A model generated the notes under the pieces. The model had not been told where the DNA came from and ran no database searches. It was given only the letters and a program-made list of their open reading frames with translations. Source: Butyriboletus loyo (Eukaryota > Basidiomycota > Agaricomycetes > Boletales > Boletaceae). Taken from it: DNA of 27,445 nucleotides. Every line of letters begins with the position of its first letter. The first letter of the stretch is position 1. The stretch lies in the NCBI GenBank assembly GCA_038093515.1, contig JBBPSI010000291.1:1-27445 (forward strand). The letters are read 5' to 3'. Shown here piece by piece: positions 7,615 to 17,860 of this stretch. The translations under genes and the position numbers were made by a program.

Positions 7615-10600
7615 ATGGCATCCGCAACCGACACCCCACCCAGAGCACCGCCAATCAAGTACAGCGCTCATTTAGGAACTCGCTGGCAAAAGGAAAAGGC
7701 CGCCGCTGGCGTCGGTGCTTTTGAATTCCCCGAGGACCCGAAATACATCGGCCAGTGGATCATTGGCGAATGCGTCGGCAAAGGTGCTAGTGGACGTGTC
7801 CGCATCGCGAAACACCGTCGCACAGGTCAACTCGCCGCTGTCAAAATTCTCCCCCTTCAACCACTCATGAACTCTCGTGCTTCCTTGGCTACTCACCTCG
7901 CGAACTCCGAGAAACAACGTCTTGGAATCGATAGGGAGATCATCATGATGAAACTCATGAATCATCCCAACATATTGCGGATATACGATGTCTTTGAAGG
8001 CGAGAACGAGCTTTATCTTGTACTCGAATACGTCGAAGGTGGCGAGCTTTTCGATTTCCTCGTTAACCGCGGTCGACTCCCTCCCCTCCACGCCCTGGCA
8101 TTTTTCAAGCAAATCGTCTATGGACTCAACTACGCGCACACGTTTTCTATCATTCACCGCGATTTGAAACCCGAAAATATATTAATACATTCCCTCAACC
8201 CCCCCTTGATCAAGCTCGCCGATTGGGGAATGGCTGCCTTTGCACCTCCCGCTCTCCAACTCGAAACGAGCTGTGGCAGCCCTCATTATGCGAGTCCCGA
8301 GATCGTGAACGGTATGAAATACAGGGGAAACGCGTCCGACATCTGGAGCTGCGGTGTCATCCTCTATGCTCTCCTCACCGGCAGCCTTCCCTTCGATGAC
8401 AAGAATGTCCGAACGCTTCTTGCCAAAGTCAAGGCCGGAAGGTATAAAGTTCCGGCGTATATTGATCCTTCAGCCAGGGACCTTTTGACTCGGATGCTTG
8501 TCGTTGACGTCAACCAAAGAATCACGGTACGAGCACAGCGTATGTCGTCTTTGTTTTGTTCATAGCTCTTCTTAGATTCCGGAAATCATGGAACACCCGT
8601 GGTTCAATAAGATGACTCCAGGAATCGTCTACGTACCAGCGCCCTCTGTCACTGAATTGGCGAAGCCGCTTGCATCCGAAGCCCATATCGACGAAGAGCT
8701 TCTAGAATCCCTGTGCGTCATCTGGGGCAAGCACGCCGACGTCGACAGTATTAAAGCTGATCTCCTGAGTCCTCAAGGAGAGGGTACCCTCGCGAAAGCC
8801 TTCTACTTTCTCCTGCACAAATACAGGGAACAAACGCTCAAGGACTATGGCATTATTCTTGATGTTGACGAGGCACAGGTCCATCTATCTGGAAAAGTCA
8901 TCACGAAGCAATATAGGTCACCTCCTCAGAAGCGATATATTAGGCTCGATCCCGACCATTCAAGTCGTCACGGGCGGCTGCACACAAGCCGCGATGCGCC
9001 TCCGCCTCCTTCTCGATCACCTTCTCCAAATCCTCTCACGATGGAGGCTTCCTCGCCGACTTCTGTATCTCGATCTCGAACGCCATCTCCTGTTGGTCCT
9101 CGGGCCCCAAAGCCTCGACCAGTATCATCCCCGGTCGCCGAAATTCCAACGCGCCACAAGAGCATGACCATCAAACCTGTCACCACAACTCTCACCAGTG
9201 CGCACGCTGAACTAGCACGGACCCGATCGTCCACGGTGACCATGCTCTCTCCACGGATCGCTCAGGACTCGCACAACTACCACGCACATAATCAACAGTT
9301 ATATCAGCCGATGCACATTCCTGGAACCCCTCCTATAGCTCTGGGCCCCGTTCCGAGGATGATGCCAATGACGGTCCCGACTGCATGGTTTCCCGTCTCG
9401 CCGCATACTCCTCATTCGGCTGGTCCTGCTTTAAGTCCTGGTATTGCTCATGCCGTTCCTATGCCCTTGGTACGGCGTATGGGCGTAAGTGAAGTACGGT
9501 CGGCTCCTACTTCCCCACGTTCCGCGGAGCAAGATGCGATGATAGACATTGAACCTACGACGCAAGCTTTCGGTCGGCCCGATACAGTGTTTACTTATCA
9601 CAGGAACGATCCGTTCAGCCCGGAGGGACGGTCTACCATTCAAGTTTACCGAGAGGATGCGTTGCCCCAAGCTGACCGATCACCATATTCCCAAGTGCCG
9701 ACGCATCATGTCACCGCACCCACGTCGCCTGAAGTTGCTCACCTGTTTGGAAGGGGTCAAGAGAACAAGGAAAATAGCGAACATTACGAGGGAAGATACC
9801 CGTATCTGGAAAATGACCCGATGCATTTCTCTGATGGACTCTTTGTGAAGCCGCGTGGCGGTGGACGGGTTGGGAAGGAACTTCGGAATAGTTTGTATGG
9901 CGTCGAATTCTTGAAGCGAGAGAGTAAGGAACGGGAAAGAGATAAGAAACACAAGGGTGAGCGGGTTTTTGTGTGGCATCAGGATGTGCTCGACCTATCC
10001 TGGATTTGTAGCGCCACCGCTAGATCTGCATATAAACACCTCGAACGCAAAACACTCGGTGGTAAGTTCGCCGACCCAGCCGACTCCACCAGGGGTGCCG
10101 TCTATTTTATCATCTCCGGTTGGCGAATTCAAAGGATGGTTCTCTAACCTGTTCAACTGGAGGGCACACACGTACGTACTTTGTTCTACAAACGACCTCG
10201 CTGCGACGCGTATGGAAATGGTTCGCATTCTCGAGCAACTGGGAATAACGATCGCACTCGAAGACCCGGATGATCCGCACGGTCACAGCGGCGGAACCGC
10301 AGCGATATTGCGCTGTAGAACGAACGAAGTCGTCGATGGGGCCACTGGCACGGTCGCCCAGAAACACGTCCGTTTTCGAGTAGAATTTTCGGTGGGTTCG
10401 ACACCGGTTGGGGGGTTCGTTGCCCCGACCGTCGGCGCTGGTTCGATTGCTGGCACGAACACGTCAATTGGCACTGTGGCGTCAGTCGCGGGAGCGTCAA
10501 CGGCACCCCCTGGCATGTCTTCCTCGTTGATATCTCCTCGGCATGCGTTGGCCAAACAAGCGATGGCGGTCGGTTATGCGTGTGCGATCGTGTTGGTGCA

Positions 10601-10778
10601 GGAGAAGGGATCGTTGTCGACGTTTAGGGCAGTGTGCCGGTGGTTAAGGGAGGAGTGGACGTTGGATGCACTCCGAAGCCCGCTTGGTGTCGGTCCAGGT
10701 GGACAGGGCGTTTTTTTGGAGCAGCAGCAACAACAACGCCAGGGGGCGGGGCTACCGAAGAGAGGGGCGATGTTGTAG
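7615..10778 (+). CDS. GIN4: Gin4/Hsl1/Kcc4-like (CAMKL) serine/threonine kinase, 1019 aa
   Basis: Three exons: 7615-8526, 8576-9956, 10012-10778 (introns 49 and 55 nt), total 3060 nt. The kinase domain spans about residues 47-315: glycine loop GECVGKGASGRV, AAVKI with Lys77, helix-C Glu108, catalytic HRDLKPEN (181-188), metal-binding DWG (203-205, where most kinases have DFG), activation segment LETSCGSPHY with Thr218 at the usual phosphorylation position, and SPE. The sequence around HIDEELLESLCVIWGK (about 341-400) matches the UBA-like segment of AMPK-related kinases. A long Ser/Pro-rich linker follows. The C-terminal part from about residue 805 (FKGWFSNLFNW, TYVLCSTND) resembles the KA1-type membrane-binding tail of Gin4/Hsl1. 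Family members link septins, the bud neck or division site and Wee1-type control to the cell cycle. Which paralogue (Gin4, Hsl1, Kcc4, fission-yeast Cdr2) it corresponds to cannot be decided here. A poly-Gln run sits near the end. Confidence 0.92.
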
Positions 10779-11067
10779 GGTTGATCTGATCTGGGTGTGT
10801 ATGTGCGCGTACGAGTCTGGTACCGTGCGCTGGATTTCATTCAGTTATACTATTTATAATGGGGCAGAGAGACGGACATCCTGGGATATATGAACGATAT
10901 GAAACTGTTTGGTATTACAAGGAGAGTTCGGCTAGAAGGAAACAACGTGGTCTATGTGGTCCTCGTGACTTGACAGACGGGTGAATGACATTGGGCGATA
11001 CATATGCACAGCGGCATAGAAGCATCTGTAGATGGAGGTAGAGGTCAACATCCTATCGGAAGCACAA
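10779..11067. other. Short convergent intergenic region
   Basis: These 289 bp lie between the kinase stop and the end of the ankyrin relic. The sequence TATACTATTTATAATGG at about 10846-10862 is AT-rich and could be part of a 3' processing signal for the kinase transcript. Nothing else is evident. Confidence 0.4.
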
Positions 11068-12350
11068 TTAAAGAGACGTACAACCACACCGGGCCTCGCC
11101 GTCGACGAGAGTCCTCACCATCAATTGTAAGTTGTACTCGAAGTATCCGTCGCTAAAGTGACAATTTTGGAATGAAGATATAGGAGTGTGCAGGAGGGTG
11201 TCTCCGTGCACCGTAGCGTGAATATTTGTCCCTTGGTCGATGAGGATGCAAAGCATGAGGCGTTTCGTGGGACCTGGGGATCGTGGGTTCGACATGGAAA
11301 ATAGGATGTCGTCCGGGAATGATTGATTCAGTGCAAGGATATACCACACGGCATTGATAATTCCTCTCTCCGCTGCAATGTGGAGTGCTGTTTTGCCCTC
11401 CCTGTTACGAGAAGGTTTATATCCACGACAAACGAGGTGTCTCGATATTTCCAAACACGCATCTTCGTTGTGAGACATCATCCCAGCATGTATTAGACCG
11501 TTGCCGTCCGCTGTGATGCTGCACATATCGGTCCCTGCGCTGACAAATGAATAATAGAGGGTCTCGACAACCCAGCCCATCGAGCGGAGAGGTATCCTGC
11601 CACTCTTATTGCGCCCAAAACGATCGCAACCAATGCCGAAAAGGAGTCGAGCCACATCTAAACCCAGGTGCTCATCAAAGGCAAGCACTGTGACGTGCAA
11701 CATGGTGCTTCCATGAGGTGAAAGCCCGGATGGATTAGCCCCTCGGCTCATAAAAGAACGATCGTGCGCGCTCTCCGAGTCGCGTGGAGTAAACCGCGCA
11801 GTATGGCGAAAAGAGCATCTGGAGGAAGGGGTCTCGGAGGTGAGAGGAGATAATCCGCGAGGAGGGGAACCTTTCAATCCAACGCGATGTGGAGAGGTGT
11901 CTTGCCTTGTACATTGCGCTGGAAAGGATCGCAACCAGCGCCGACGAGAAATTTGATCATCTCCAAACCTTGGTGGTCATCAAGAGACTTTACTGCTTGA
12001 TGTAAGTAACCGTCCCCATAGGCTGTAACAACTTGGATGTCTGCCCCACCGTTATGTAAGTAATAAACGCACGGAAAGTATCGACTCGCCATGTCATTGA
12101 TCAGAGAATATCAGTCACTAACATTTTCATACAGGGTTCCAGTAGAAGACTCACCAGATATCTGAGAAATGAAAGTATGTAATTTTTTTGTGAATCAAAG
12201 GAGCTTCGTAGCCGCTTTGATATTGTCTTCCGGGGATGAGGAGTGCAGTGTATTCATAAAGGGAGCATCTTCTCCAGACACGCGGGCGGCTCGTCAAAGT
12301 ACTGAAAACCACTCCTCTACTGGCTCTATCCGAAAGTGACAAGGCTGCAC
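11068..12350 (-). pseudogene. Decayed ankyrin-repeat gene
   Basis: Ankyrin units are recognisable in the minus frames: GDGYLHQAVKSLDDHQGLEM, LVGAGCDPFQRNVQGKTPLH, HGSTMLHVTVLAFDEHLGLD, GNGLIHAGMMSHNEDACLEI, REGKTALHIAAERGI, and HGDTLLHTPISSF. They form about three copies of a longer module of about 105 residues that alternates a PDxLF segment, a GANxxA/DGDTLLH unit and a GKTPLHIA unit. The module is interrupted. A TGA at 11876-11874 follows GKTPLHIALD, although the same frame continues with module-like PLPPDALFAILRGLL. A frame break near 11752-11755 separates TIVLL from MSRGANPSGLSPHG. Upstream (12350-12100) a fragment with TLTSRPRVWRRCSLYEYTAL looks like another module, again broken. No start, signal or upstream domain (such as NACHT) is seen. 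Ankyrin repeats bind proteins; this copy is probably non-functional. It could be the tail of a larger NLR-like or ankyrin-only gene. Confidence 0.65.
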
Positions 12351-12820
12351 ATTCCTGAATCCCCTACGACTGGCATACTCAGCCGCGGACGCGCTAGGAT
12401 GCGAGGCGAGGCAGTCGCAATCCCTGAATGGGGAGTAGGAAACTAGTGTCGCAGAGTTATAATAACTTGAGCTGCTGCCTGGCAGATGAAGGTGAAGGTC
12501 ACCGCGCCCTCGATATGCAAATTGTTCTCGTACTAGTATCCTACTCTGGCCTTCTCTGAATCAGAAGAGTACAATACACTCCAATTAGATGAAGAGAGAG
12601 CAAAACTAGTAAGAAAAGGGAATCGAGTAGGGTGATCTGATATACAAAACAGTAACAGTACCAAGTTGACTTGACAGAGCAAAAAAAGAAAACAAAAAAA
12701 GAAACGGGACAACAACAGTCGATGGTTCTACAATATGCACATTGAGAACGGGCATAGCAAGCGCGATAGAGAAGAATACGGAAACACAGCCATCCGTCCA
12801 AAGTCAGTGTTGTGTATTGA
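12351..12820. other. Intergenic region downstream of the Mahogunin-type gene
   Basis: This stretch should hold the 3' UTR of the minus-strand RING gene (the part near 12820) and the flank of the ankyrin relic. It contains A-rich plus-strand tracts at about 12682-12705 (T-rich on the transcribed strand). Open frames on the minus strand here are Phe/Leu/Cys-rich translations of pyrimidine-rich DNA with no family resemblance. Confidence 0.45.
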
Positions 12821-14720
12821 TCAAGCGGCAATAGCCTCGGACCCGAGCCCACGTTCGACATCTCTTGGAAGAGTGTCGCTCTCTAGGCGGGTCGCACTGC
12901 TGTGCGTAAGATTACGGAACCCTGAGCGCAAAGTGTTCATCATACCGCCTGACGCCGCGAGGGGGTCACCATTCGCAGCGACGAGCCCAGGAGTGCCAGT
13001 GCTATCATTCACCTCTGCACCCTCGTGGTTGTGCTCCTGTTCCTGTTCGTCCTCCTGCTCGTTCTCGTTCTCAGGATCGTCGATGGAGGTAGACCCACGG
13101 TTCTCATCATCAGAAATGTCCTTCGTTAGTGGCATCGTAGAAATGCGCAGAAGGGACGTGTAAGCTGCGAATGGTCAAATCAAACATGTCAGATTCAAAC
13201 TTGAAAGAGTGAAAATAAAAATATACTGACGTTGTCTGCAAACAGGACAGAACCACCCCTTAGCCTTACGTTTTCTACGCGGGTTCGGAGGGGGGACAGT
13301 CGGCGGACTGGTCCCCTCGGACACGCCGCTCGTGTTCGCTGCGCCACTAGCCCCCTGTCCGGCAGCAACATTCCCACCAGCGTTCGTGTCACCATTATGT
13401 ACAATGTTGCCTCCCGCGCCAAATTCAACCATGTTGACTGCACATTCCTTGCAAGCCACAAGGTGACGGCACGGAAGGAGGATGACCTCGCGAGGCGAAG
13501 ACAGACAGAGCAGACACTCTGAAGAAGGTTCGTCCTCATGGCCAGTTGCAGGCGCAGAAAGACCTGGTGCAGGTGGATAGGTATGAGCGTCTGTACTTGT
13601 GGGAGAAGAAGCATGAGGGTGGGCTGGGGTAGACGACTGGGCGGCAAGACCGTAGATTTCGTGGAGATGGAATGTGTGCGGGCCAATCTGCAAGACTGGG
13701 TAAGATCATTCGACAATGAGTAATAAACACTAACTGTTGCCTCGCGTTTGATGACTTTGACGACCCACGGTCTGGTGTCTTCTTCGTCAGCGGCGAGAGG
13801 CGTACCCACGCGGACGATGTGAAGATACGTGGTTTGCTCATTGACGGTGGGCACGTCCATACCTTCCTCGTCCAAGGCAGACAAACGGATAGTGGCCCTA
13901 ATACCTTCCTGCATGTCATCCTTGGACCCTTTATCCTTTTCGGATTCCACGGAAGTACTTGCAGCGTCAGCATCAACGACGGTCAAGGCGGGGCCAGACG
14001 CAGCACGGTCACCGAAACTTTTACGGAAGCGGAAGGCTGTGAAGCGCCTTCTTTGATGACCGTTTTGAGGGGTTGCTGTGGCAGGTCCTGTGGCTTGCGC
14101 ATAGGCAGAGGGCTGATCTGACGCGACGTCCTCTGGGCAAACGGATTGTTCGAATCTGCCTAATTCCAAAGTAGCATCTTGGTCCAATTTAAGGAATTTG
14201 CCAAAGCCACCGTCAACAACAGACTGGAAGACGAGGATACGTGAGAAACCCCGAGAGTCGACGTTTTCGGCAAGAGGGTGATTGACGGGAAGGATCACGT
14301 TGACATTGATTTTGCACTTCGGTGCATCGCAGTCGTACTCGAATTCCAAACCGTGATGATGGTGAGAGTCTGCTTGGTCAGGATCATCTCCGGCTGCGAT
14401 AGTGAGTGGGACCAAGCGGAGGGTCGGCCGCTTAAGGTTGACGAGTGCTTGCAGGGTGGTGGTAGGCTGAGAGGGCTGAAACGGAATTAGATAGGAGGTG
14501 TGTGAGTAAGAGTAGATATGACCTCTTTGCTCTTCGCTATCCAGCCCTTGATGATGTCTGCAGAGAGGGAGTCCGCAGCAGCGTTCTTTCCCACGGAGTG
14601 TGTCCATGCTGGGGTGTTGTTGACGACACCGATGTCAGGGCCAAAGAGCTGTTTGGACTCTTTCTTGTTCGTGTTATCTGCCTGGGCCACGTTGACAGTG
14701 ACGGCGCTGTTCTGGGCCAT
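12821..14720 (-). CDS. Mahogunin (MGRN1/RNF157)-type RING E3 ubiquitin ligase, 579 aa
   Basis: Four exons: 14720-14523, 14475-13735, 13687-13231, 13164-12821. Introns are 47, 47 and 66 nt; total 1740 nt ending in TGA. The region from TTTLQALVNLKRPTLRL (about residue 70) through FEYDCDAPKCKINVNVILPV matches the conserved substrate-binding region before the RING in the Mahogunin family. The C3HC4 RING is Cys371-x2-Cys374-x11-Cys386-x1-His388-x3-Cys392-x2-Cys395-x64-Cys460-x2-Cys463, closing with CRQPYTSLLRI. The loop of 64 residues before the last Cys pair is Gly/Asn/Pro-rich and ends in a basic RRKRKAKGW. An acidic Glu/Gln-rich tail (NENEQEDEQEQEHNHEG) follows. It should transfer ubiquitin to membrane-trafficking or cytosolic substrates; the target is unknown. 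The N-terminus (MAQNSAVTVN, ATG in context CTGCAATGGCC) is the least certain part. A probable 5' UTR intron lies upstream. Confidence 0.88.
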
Positions 14721-14818
14721 TGCAGCAGCGGCGCGGGAAGTGTTGGTTTCGGTGCGGGCGAGAAAAGGGGTGGCTTGGATCCGGCGAGTGCGATTCCAGG
14801 TGGAGTATTGGTTATGAT

Positions 14819-14877
14819 CTAGAAATGAAAGGAAACATGAATGGAGGAGAGAGAGAACTTGAGAACTTCGGACATAC
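14819..14877 (-). other. Probable 5' UTR intron of the Mahogunin-type gene
   Basis: On the minus strand GTATGTCC begins at 14877 and TTTCATTTCTAG ends at 14819, giving a 59-nt pyrimidine-rich segment of the usual local intron size. The sequence between it and the ATG at 14720 has no better start. A donor two bases earlier (GTGTATG, 14879) is also possible. The remainder of 14721-15077 holds no gene: it is the leader of this gene plus the short 3' flank of the ribosomal-protein gene. Confidence 0.45.
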
Positions 14878-15077
14878 ACCAGGTGGAGATGGACGACATT
14901 CTCGACGTCAGTGCTTCGCGGGTAGCTGTGCTTGGCACAGAAATGGGTCCACACCAGCCAATCAGGTTCATTCGGACTCGAAAATTCCACACGGCTCCTC
15001 GGCAGATATTTGTTCATGTATCATGGACGTGGTAGTAGAAAAGTAACGAAAACATATGAAATCGGACCAGCGGCAAC

Positions 15078-15678
15078 CTATGCAACCAGCGATACAACTC
15101 CACCAGCCTCCTTGATTTTGGCCCTGCCAATGTCGTCAGCACATGACGACGAGTAACCACAAATCTAAATACGCACTCGGCTTTTTGGGAGACAAAGCGT
15201 GCCTTCACAATGAATGGCAGTTTTGGTAGTCTGCATGAACCGTCGGACATGACCCCAGCTGACAGTCTCGCAATCAACTCACTTTCCATTGCCCAACACC
15301 TTTCCGTAGCCATGTTCGAGAGTGTCAATAACTGGGACAACCTCAGAGTCTTCCGCCAGTCCCTCCTTCTCCTCTTCCGGAACAAGCGTCCACAGCTTGT
15401 CGACGTTGATGATGGGCCGCCATTGTGCGTTGCGAGTCAAGTGGAATCGGCGCATACCCACTTTACCATAGTAACCAGGGTGGTACTTGTCCATGTTTAT
15501 ACTAAGGACACCGTTTGCCCGTCGTTCCATAAAATCAAATCTGAGAGACATACCGGTGGTGGTGCATACCACCAGCGAGACCACGACCTCCGGGGTGTTT
15601 ACGATGTTTCCCAACACGTCCGTAACCAGCAGAGACATGCCCACGGTGCTTGCGAGTCTTTGAGAGGCGGGTCGGCAT
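15078..15678 (-). CDS. RPL28: 60S ribosomal protein uL15 (yeast L28, human L27a), 147 aa
   Basis: Component of the large ribosomal subunit in the cytosol. Four exons: 15678-15554, 15501-15283, 15230-15177 and 15123-15078. Introns are 52, 52 and 53 nt; total 444 nt ending in TAG. The protein starts [20 protein letters not shown], continues [17 protein letters not shown] and [20 protein letters not shown], then [15 protein letters not shown] and [18 protein letters not shown], and ends [14 protein letters not shown]. These are the family hallmarks across the full length, and 147 residues matches the usual 147-149. The start ATG lies just after an acceptor-like TTTGTACAG, so a leader intron is likely. 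It is divergent with RPB11. Nothing is missing. Confidence 0.97.
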
Positions 15679-16202
15679 TTTCTGTACAAATCTCAATCAG
15701 TACACATTCACCTGAGTCCATCCGAGCAGCGTTCGATCCATCCAGCTATCCATCGCAAACAATTACGCGCATATATGCACCCCATCGACTTACATGGTCG
15801 TATGGATAGTATTCTGGATGAGAAGGGCGTTGAACGGGCGTGAACTGACCTTGAGGAGAGGTTCTCGATATCGGGGGACCTTGCCGCTACTTGTGTAAAC
15901 AAGGTTGATTGGCAAGTTCTGTCGGAGCTTGAATTCACGGCTTCGCGCCACACCTCCAGAATCCAACCGTCCACTACGTCAAAGGTGAGGATATCCCTAA
16001 TGTAAATGAACATGATGGGACCGCGAGTCCGTATTTATTGTCTATGAACCTTGTTGTGAAAACAAACTTCATTTTGTGCTCATTTTACATTGTCATGTCT
16101 CCGGAATAATACGCTGACTGCTCTCGCTGCCAGTTGCTGTTCTAAGGACTTCGGATACGCCATAGTGTGTATGCAGTGTTCAACTTGTGGTGAACGTCCA
16201 TC
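15679..16202. promoter_or_regulatory. Divergent promoter of uL15 and Rpb11 genes, with a probable leader intron for uL15
   Basis: 524 bp separate the two start codons. On the minus strand GTAAGTCG at 15793 and TACTGATTGAGATTTGTACAG ending at 15682 bracket a 112-nt leader intron. It has a good branch-like CTGAT and ends three bases before the uL15 ATG. The transcript start of uL15 should therefore lie beyond about 15800. On the RPB11 side there is no clear TATA box. Confidence 0.55.
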
Positions 16203-16759
16203 ATGAACGTACCAAATCGATTCGAGTTATATGTTCTCGAAGACGGTGAGAAACCGTGCGTGTCCCCTGCCCACGATCGCGAGCACATTTTTAATGGATG
16301 ATGCCCTCTCAGAGTTGAAGTAACAGAAGACACCAAAATTCCAAACGCTGCCACGTTCAAAATCGTCAAGCAAGATCATACGCTGGGTAACATGCTTCGA
16401 GCGTACGTACCGCTCTTCTCGGTCCTCTCCGTTGGCATCGTAATCCCCGTTCCGTCAACCTACATATTTACAGCCAAGCGCTCTCGATGCCCCAAGTCCT
16501 CTTTGCAGGCTACAAAGTTCCACACCCACTCCACCCTTACTTCCTCCTCAAAATTCAGACAGATGGTACTATCACTCCGCAAGCAGTCCTCGAACAAGCT
16601 TGCACTAAGCTCATCGCTACGCTCTCTTCTCTCGAAGCAAAATTTAAGCGCGAGTTCTCGTTCAAAGATGTTGAAGGCGCAGTACCCGAGGACCCGTATG
16701 GGACGGCAGGCACTGGTGCGCAGACATGGGGCGCAGGAAAGGATTATCTGGACTTTTAG
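16203..16759 (+). CDS. RPB11: DNA-directed RNA polymerase II subunit Rpb11, 142 aa
   Basis: Rpb11 pairs with Rpb3 in the assembly platform of RNA polymerase II, in the nucleus. Three exons: 16203-16255, 16313-16402, 16474-16759. Introns are 57 and 71 nt; total 429 nt ending in TAG. The product begins MNVPNRFELYVLEDGEKPVE, followed by the family core IPNAATFKIVKQDHTLGNML and RAQALSMPQVLFAGYKVPHP, then LHPYFLLKIQTDGTITPQAV and a helix LIATLSSLEAKFKREF. The split QDHTLGN / LFAGYKVPHP arrangement is diagnostic of the RNA_pol_L dimerisation fold. A tail of about 35 residues (ending WGAGKDYLDF) extends beyond the core, as in other fungi. It is convergent with the channel gene downstream and divergent from uL15. 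Confidence 0.96.
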
Positions 16760-17860
16760 AGGTGCCATTTTGGGGACCAAGTGTTGTGTCTGTTCACCTG
16801 CTTTTTACTAGTCGATTCCGTCGTCGATCATTTACGACACCTTGCACATACATGTAAGTCTGTTAATATCATATCATAGGTTTCATCCGGGAATAAATGC
16901 GTGCCTACAATAATTATGCCGTGGTGCAGGGTGCTTGCTTTCCCATCGATTTCTGCAGGTATATTGTGGTTGTGTGCGGGTTGTCGGGGCTCTCGTCTCG
17001 GCTATCATCACTGCGCGGGGGAGGAGAGCGGGCTTCACGAACTGGAGACTCGCTCCTGTCACGTCCTCGTTGCAGAGGTGGCGACCATGACCGCGATAGC
17101 GCTCGCTCATGCACCGTATCACGACGACGCGGCAGAGATGACCACGAGTCACGCCCTGCCCTCTCTCGATGGGGAGGCACGGGCCATATCTCGATCACTT
17201 CTGATCTGCACCTTTCTGCAATCGTTGTGACCAGAAAGGAAGCAATTTTCGTATGGTCAGAACGACTGTCATTCGATCTTGAAGCTTTGCTATAGGTCTG
17301 GTTTGGGGAGAATACTGGAGGCAAGTCCACCTAGTTTCGACCACACCGCCTATGCATTGCGGTCTTTTGCAAGTGGTTGACGGGCCCGTCAACTTTGACA
17401 TCAACGGAACCTAAAGTGCCCAAGATTTCGAGGGTATCGCATCCCATTATAAATTAGCAAAACTGAGGGGGCTTACAGTAATCAATCCTGACAGCAGAGT
17501 CTGAGAATGTGTGCATCTCAATCATAGACCAAACCATCCTTGGATAGGAATAGTTGCCCAGGAATTCGTGCGCATTAGGAAATTGACGAAGTGGCATAAT
17601 GAACCACAATCATATCTCAAGAGGGTATCTTAGTAAAAAAATCAAACATAACGTCATTACAAGAGATGTCAATGGCACAATGCCGGGGCACACTCGTATA
17701 TACCAAGAAAAAAAGAGGTCTGCGTCAGGACATTGTGAATGCTTTTTCCGAGGGCCTGAGTGGCGGGAAACAGAGAAGAGAAAAAAAGCGGGAAAGTAAG
17801 ATTACAGCCAGACTCAGGTCACACTACCTTTCAAAATCACCACAAATATTCAACCCTCCC
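16760..17860. other. 1.1-kb region without a firm gene (between RPB11 and CSC1-like gene)
   Basis: It holds the 3' UTR of RPB11 at the left and that of the CSC1-like gene at the right. In the middle the minus strand has two features described separately: an Arg/Ser/Pro-rich open frame (17330-16914), and upstream of it a possible short exon starting MPLRQFPNAHEFLGN at 17597 with GTAAGC at its end. They do not join into one convincing protein. The plus-strand frames there are also Arg/Ser-rich, which suggests composition rather than coding. Confidence 0.45.
16914..17330 (-). CDS. Doubtful Arg/Ser-rich open frame (possible SR-protein tail or relic)
   Basis: The open frame of 138 codons contains SRSNDSRSDH, RERAGRDSWSSLPRRRDT, LSRSWSPPLQRGRDRSESPV and ARSPPPRSDDSRDESPDNP. 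This resembles the RS domain of splicing-factor-like proteins. No RNA-recognition motif is found upstream. The most RS-like part ends shortly before a stop, with no conserved C-terminus. It may be a remnant of an SR-type gene, a terminal exon whose partners I cannot find, or chance in a repetitive-composition stretch. I do not assign a function. Confidence 0.2.
   Translation of the reverse strand: MDLPPVFSPNQTYSKASRSNDSRSDHTKIASFLVTTIAERCRSEVIEIWPVPPHRERAGRDSWSSLPRRRDTVHERALSRSWSPPLQRGRDRSESPVREARSPPPRSDDSRDESPDNPHTTTIYLQKSMGKQAPCTTA

Noticed and set aside
9957..10147. Kinase reading frame continuing past 9956 to a stop at 10147
   Set aside because: This is read-through of the 55-nt intron 9957-10011; splicing restores the conserved FKGWFSNLFNW tail in another frame.
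13195..13734. Long minus-strand frame running from the Mahogunin gene into 13195
   Set aside because: It crosses the intron at 13734-13688 and loses the RING; the spliced frame contains all eight zinc ligands.
14881..15017. Coding extension of the Mahogunin gene (EPDWLVWTHFCAKHSYPRS)
   Set aside because: It does not match the family, and an intron-like segment separates it from the best ATG; more likely leader sequence.
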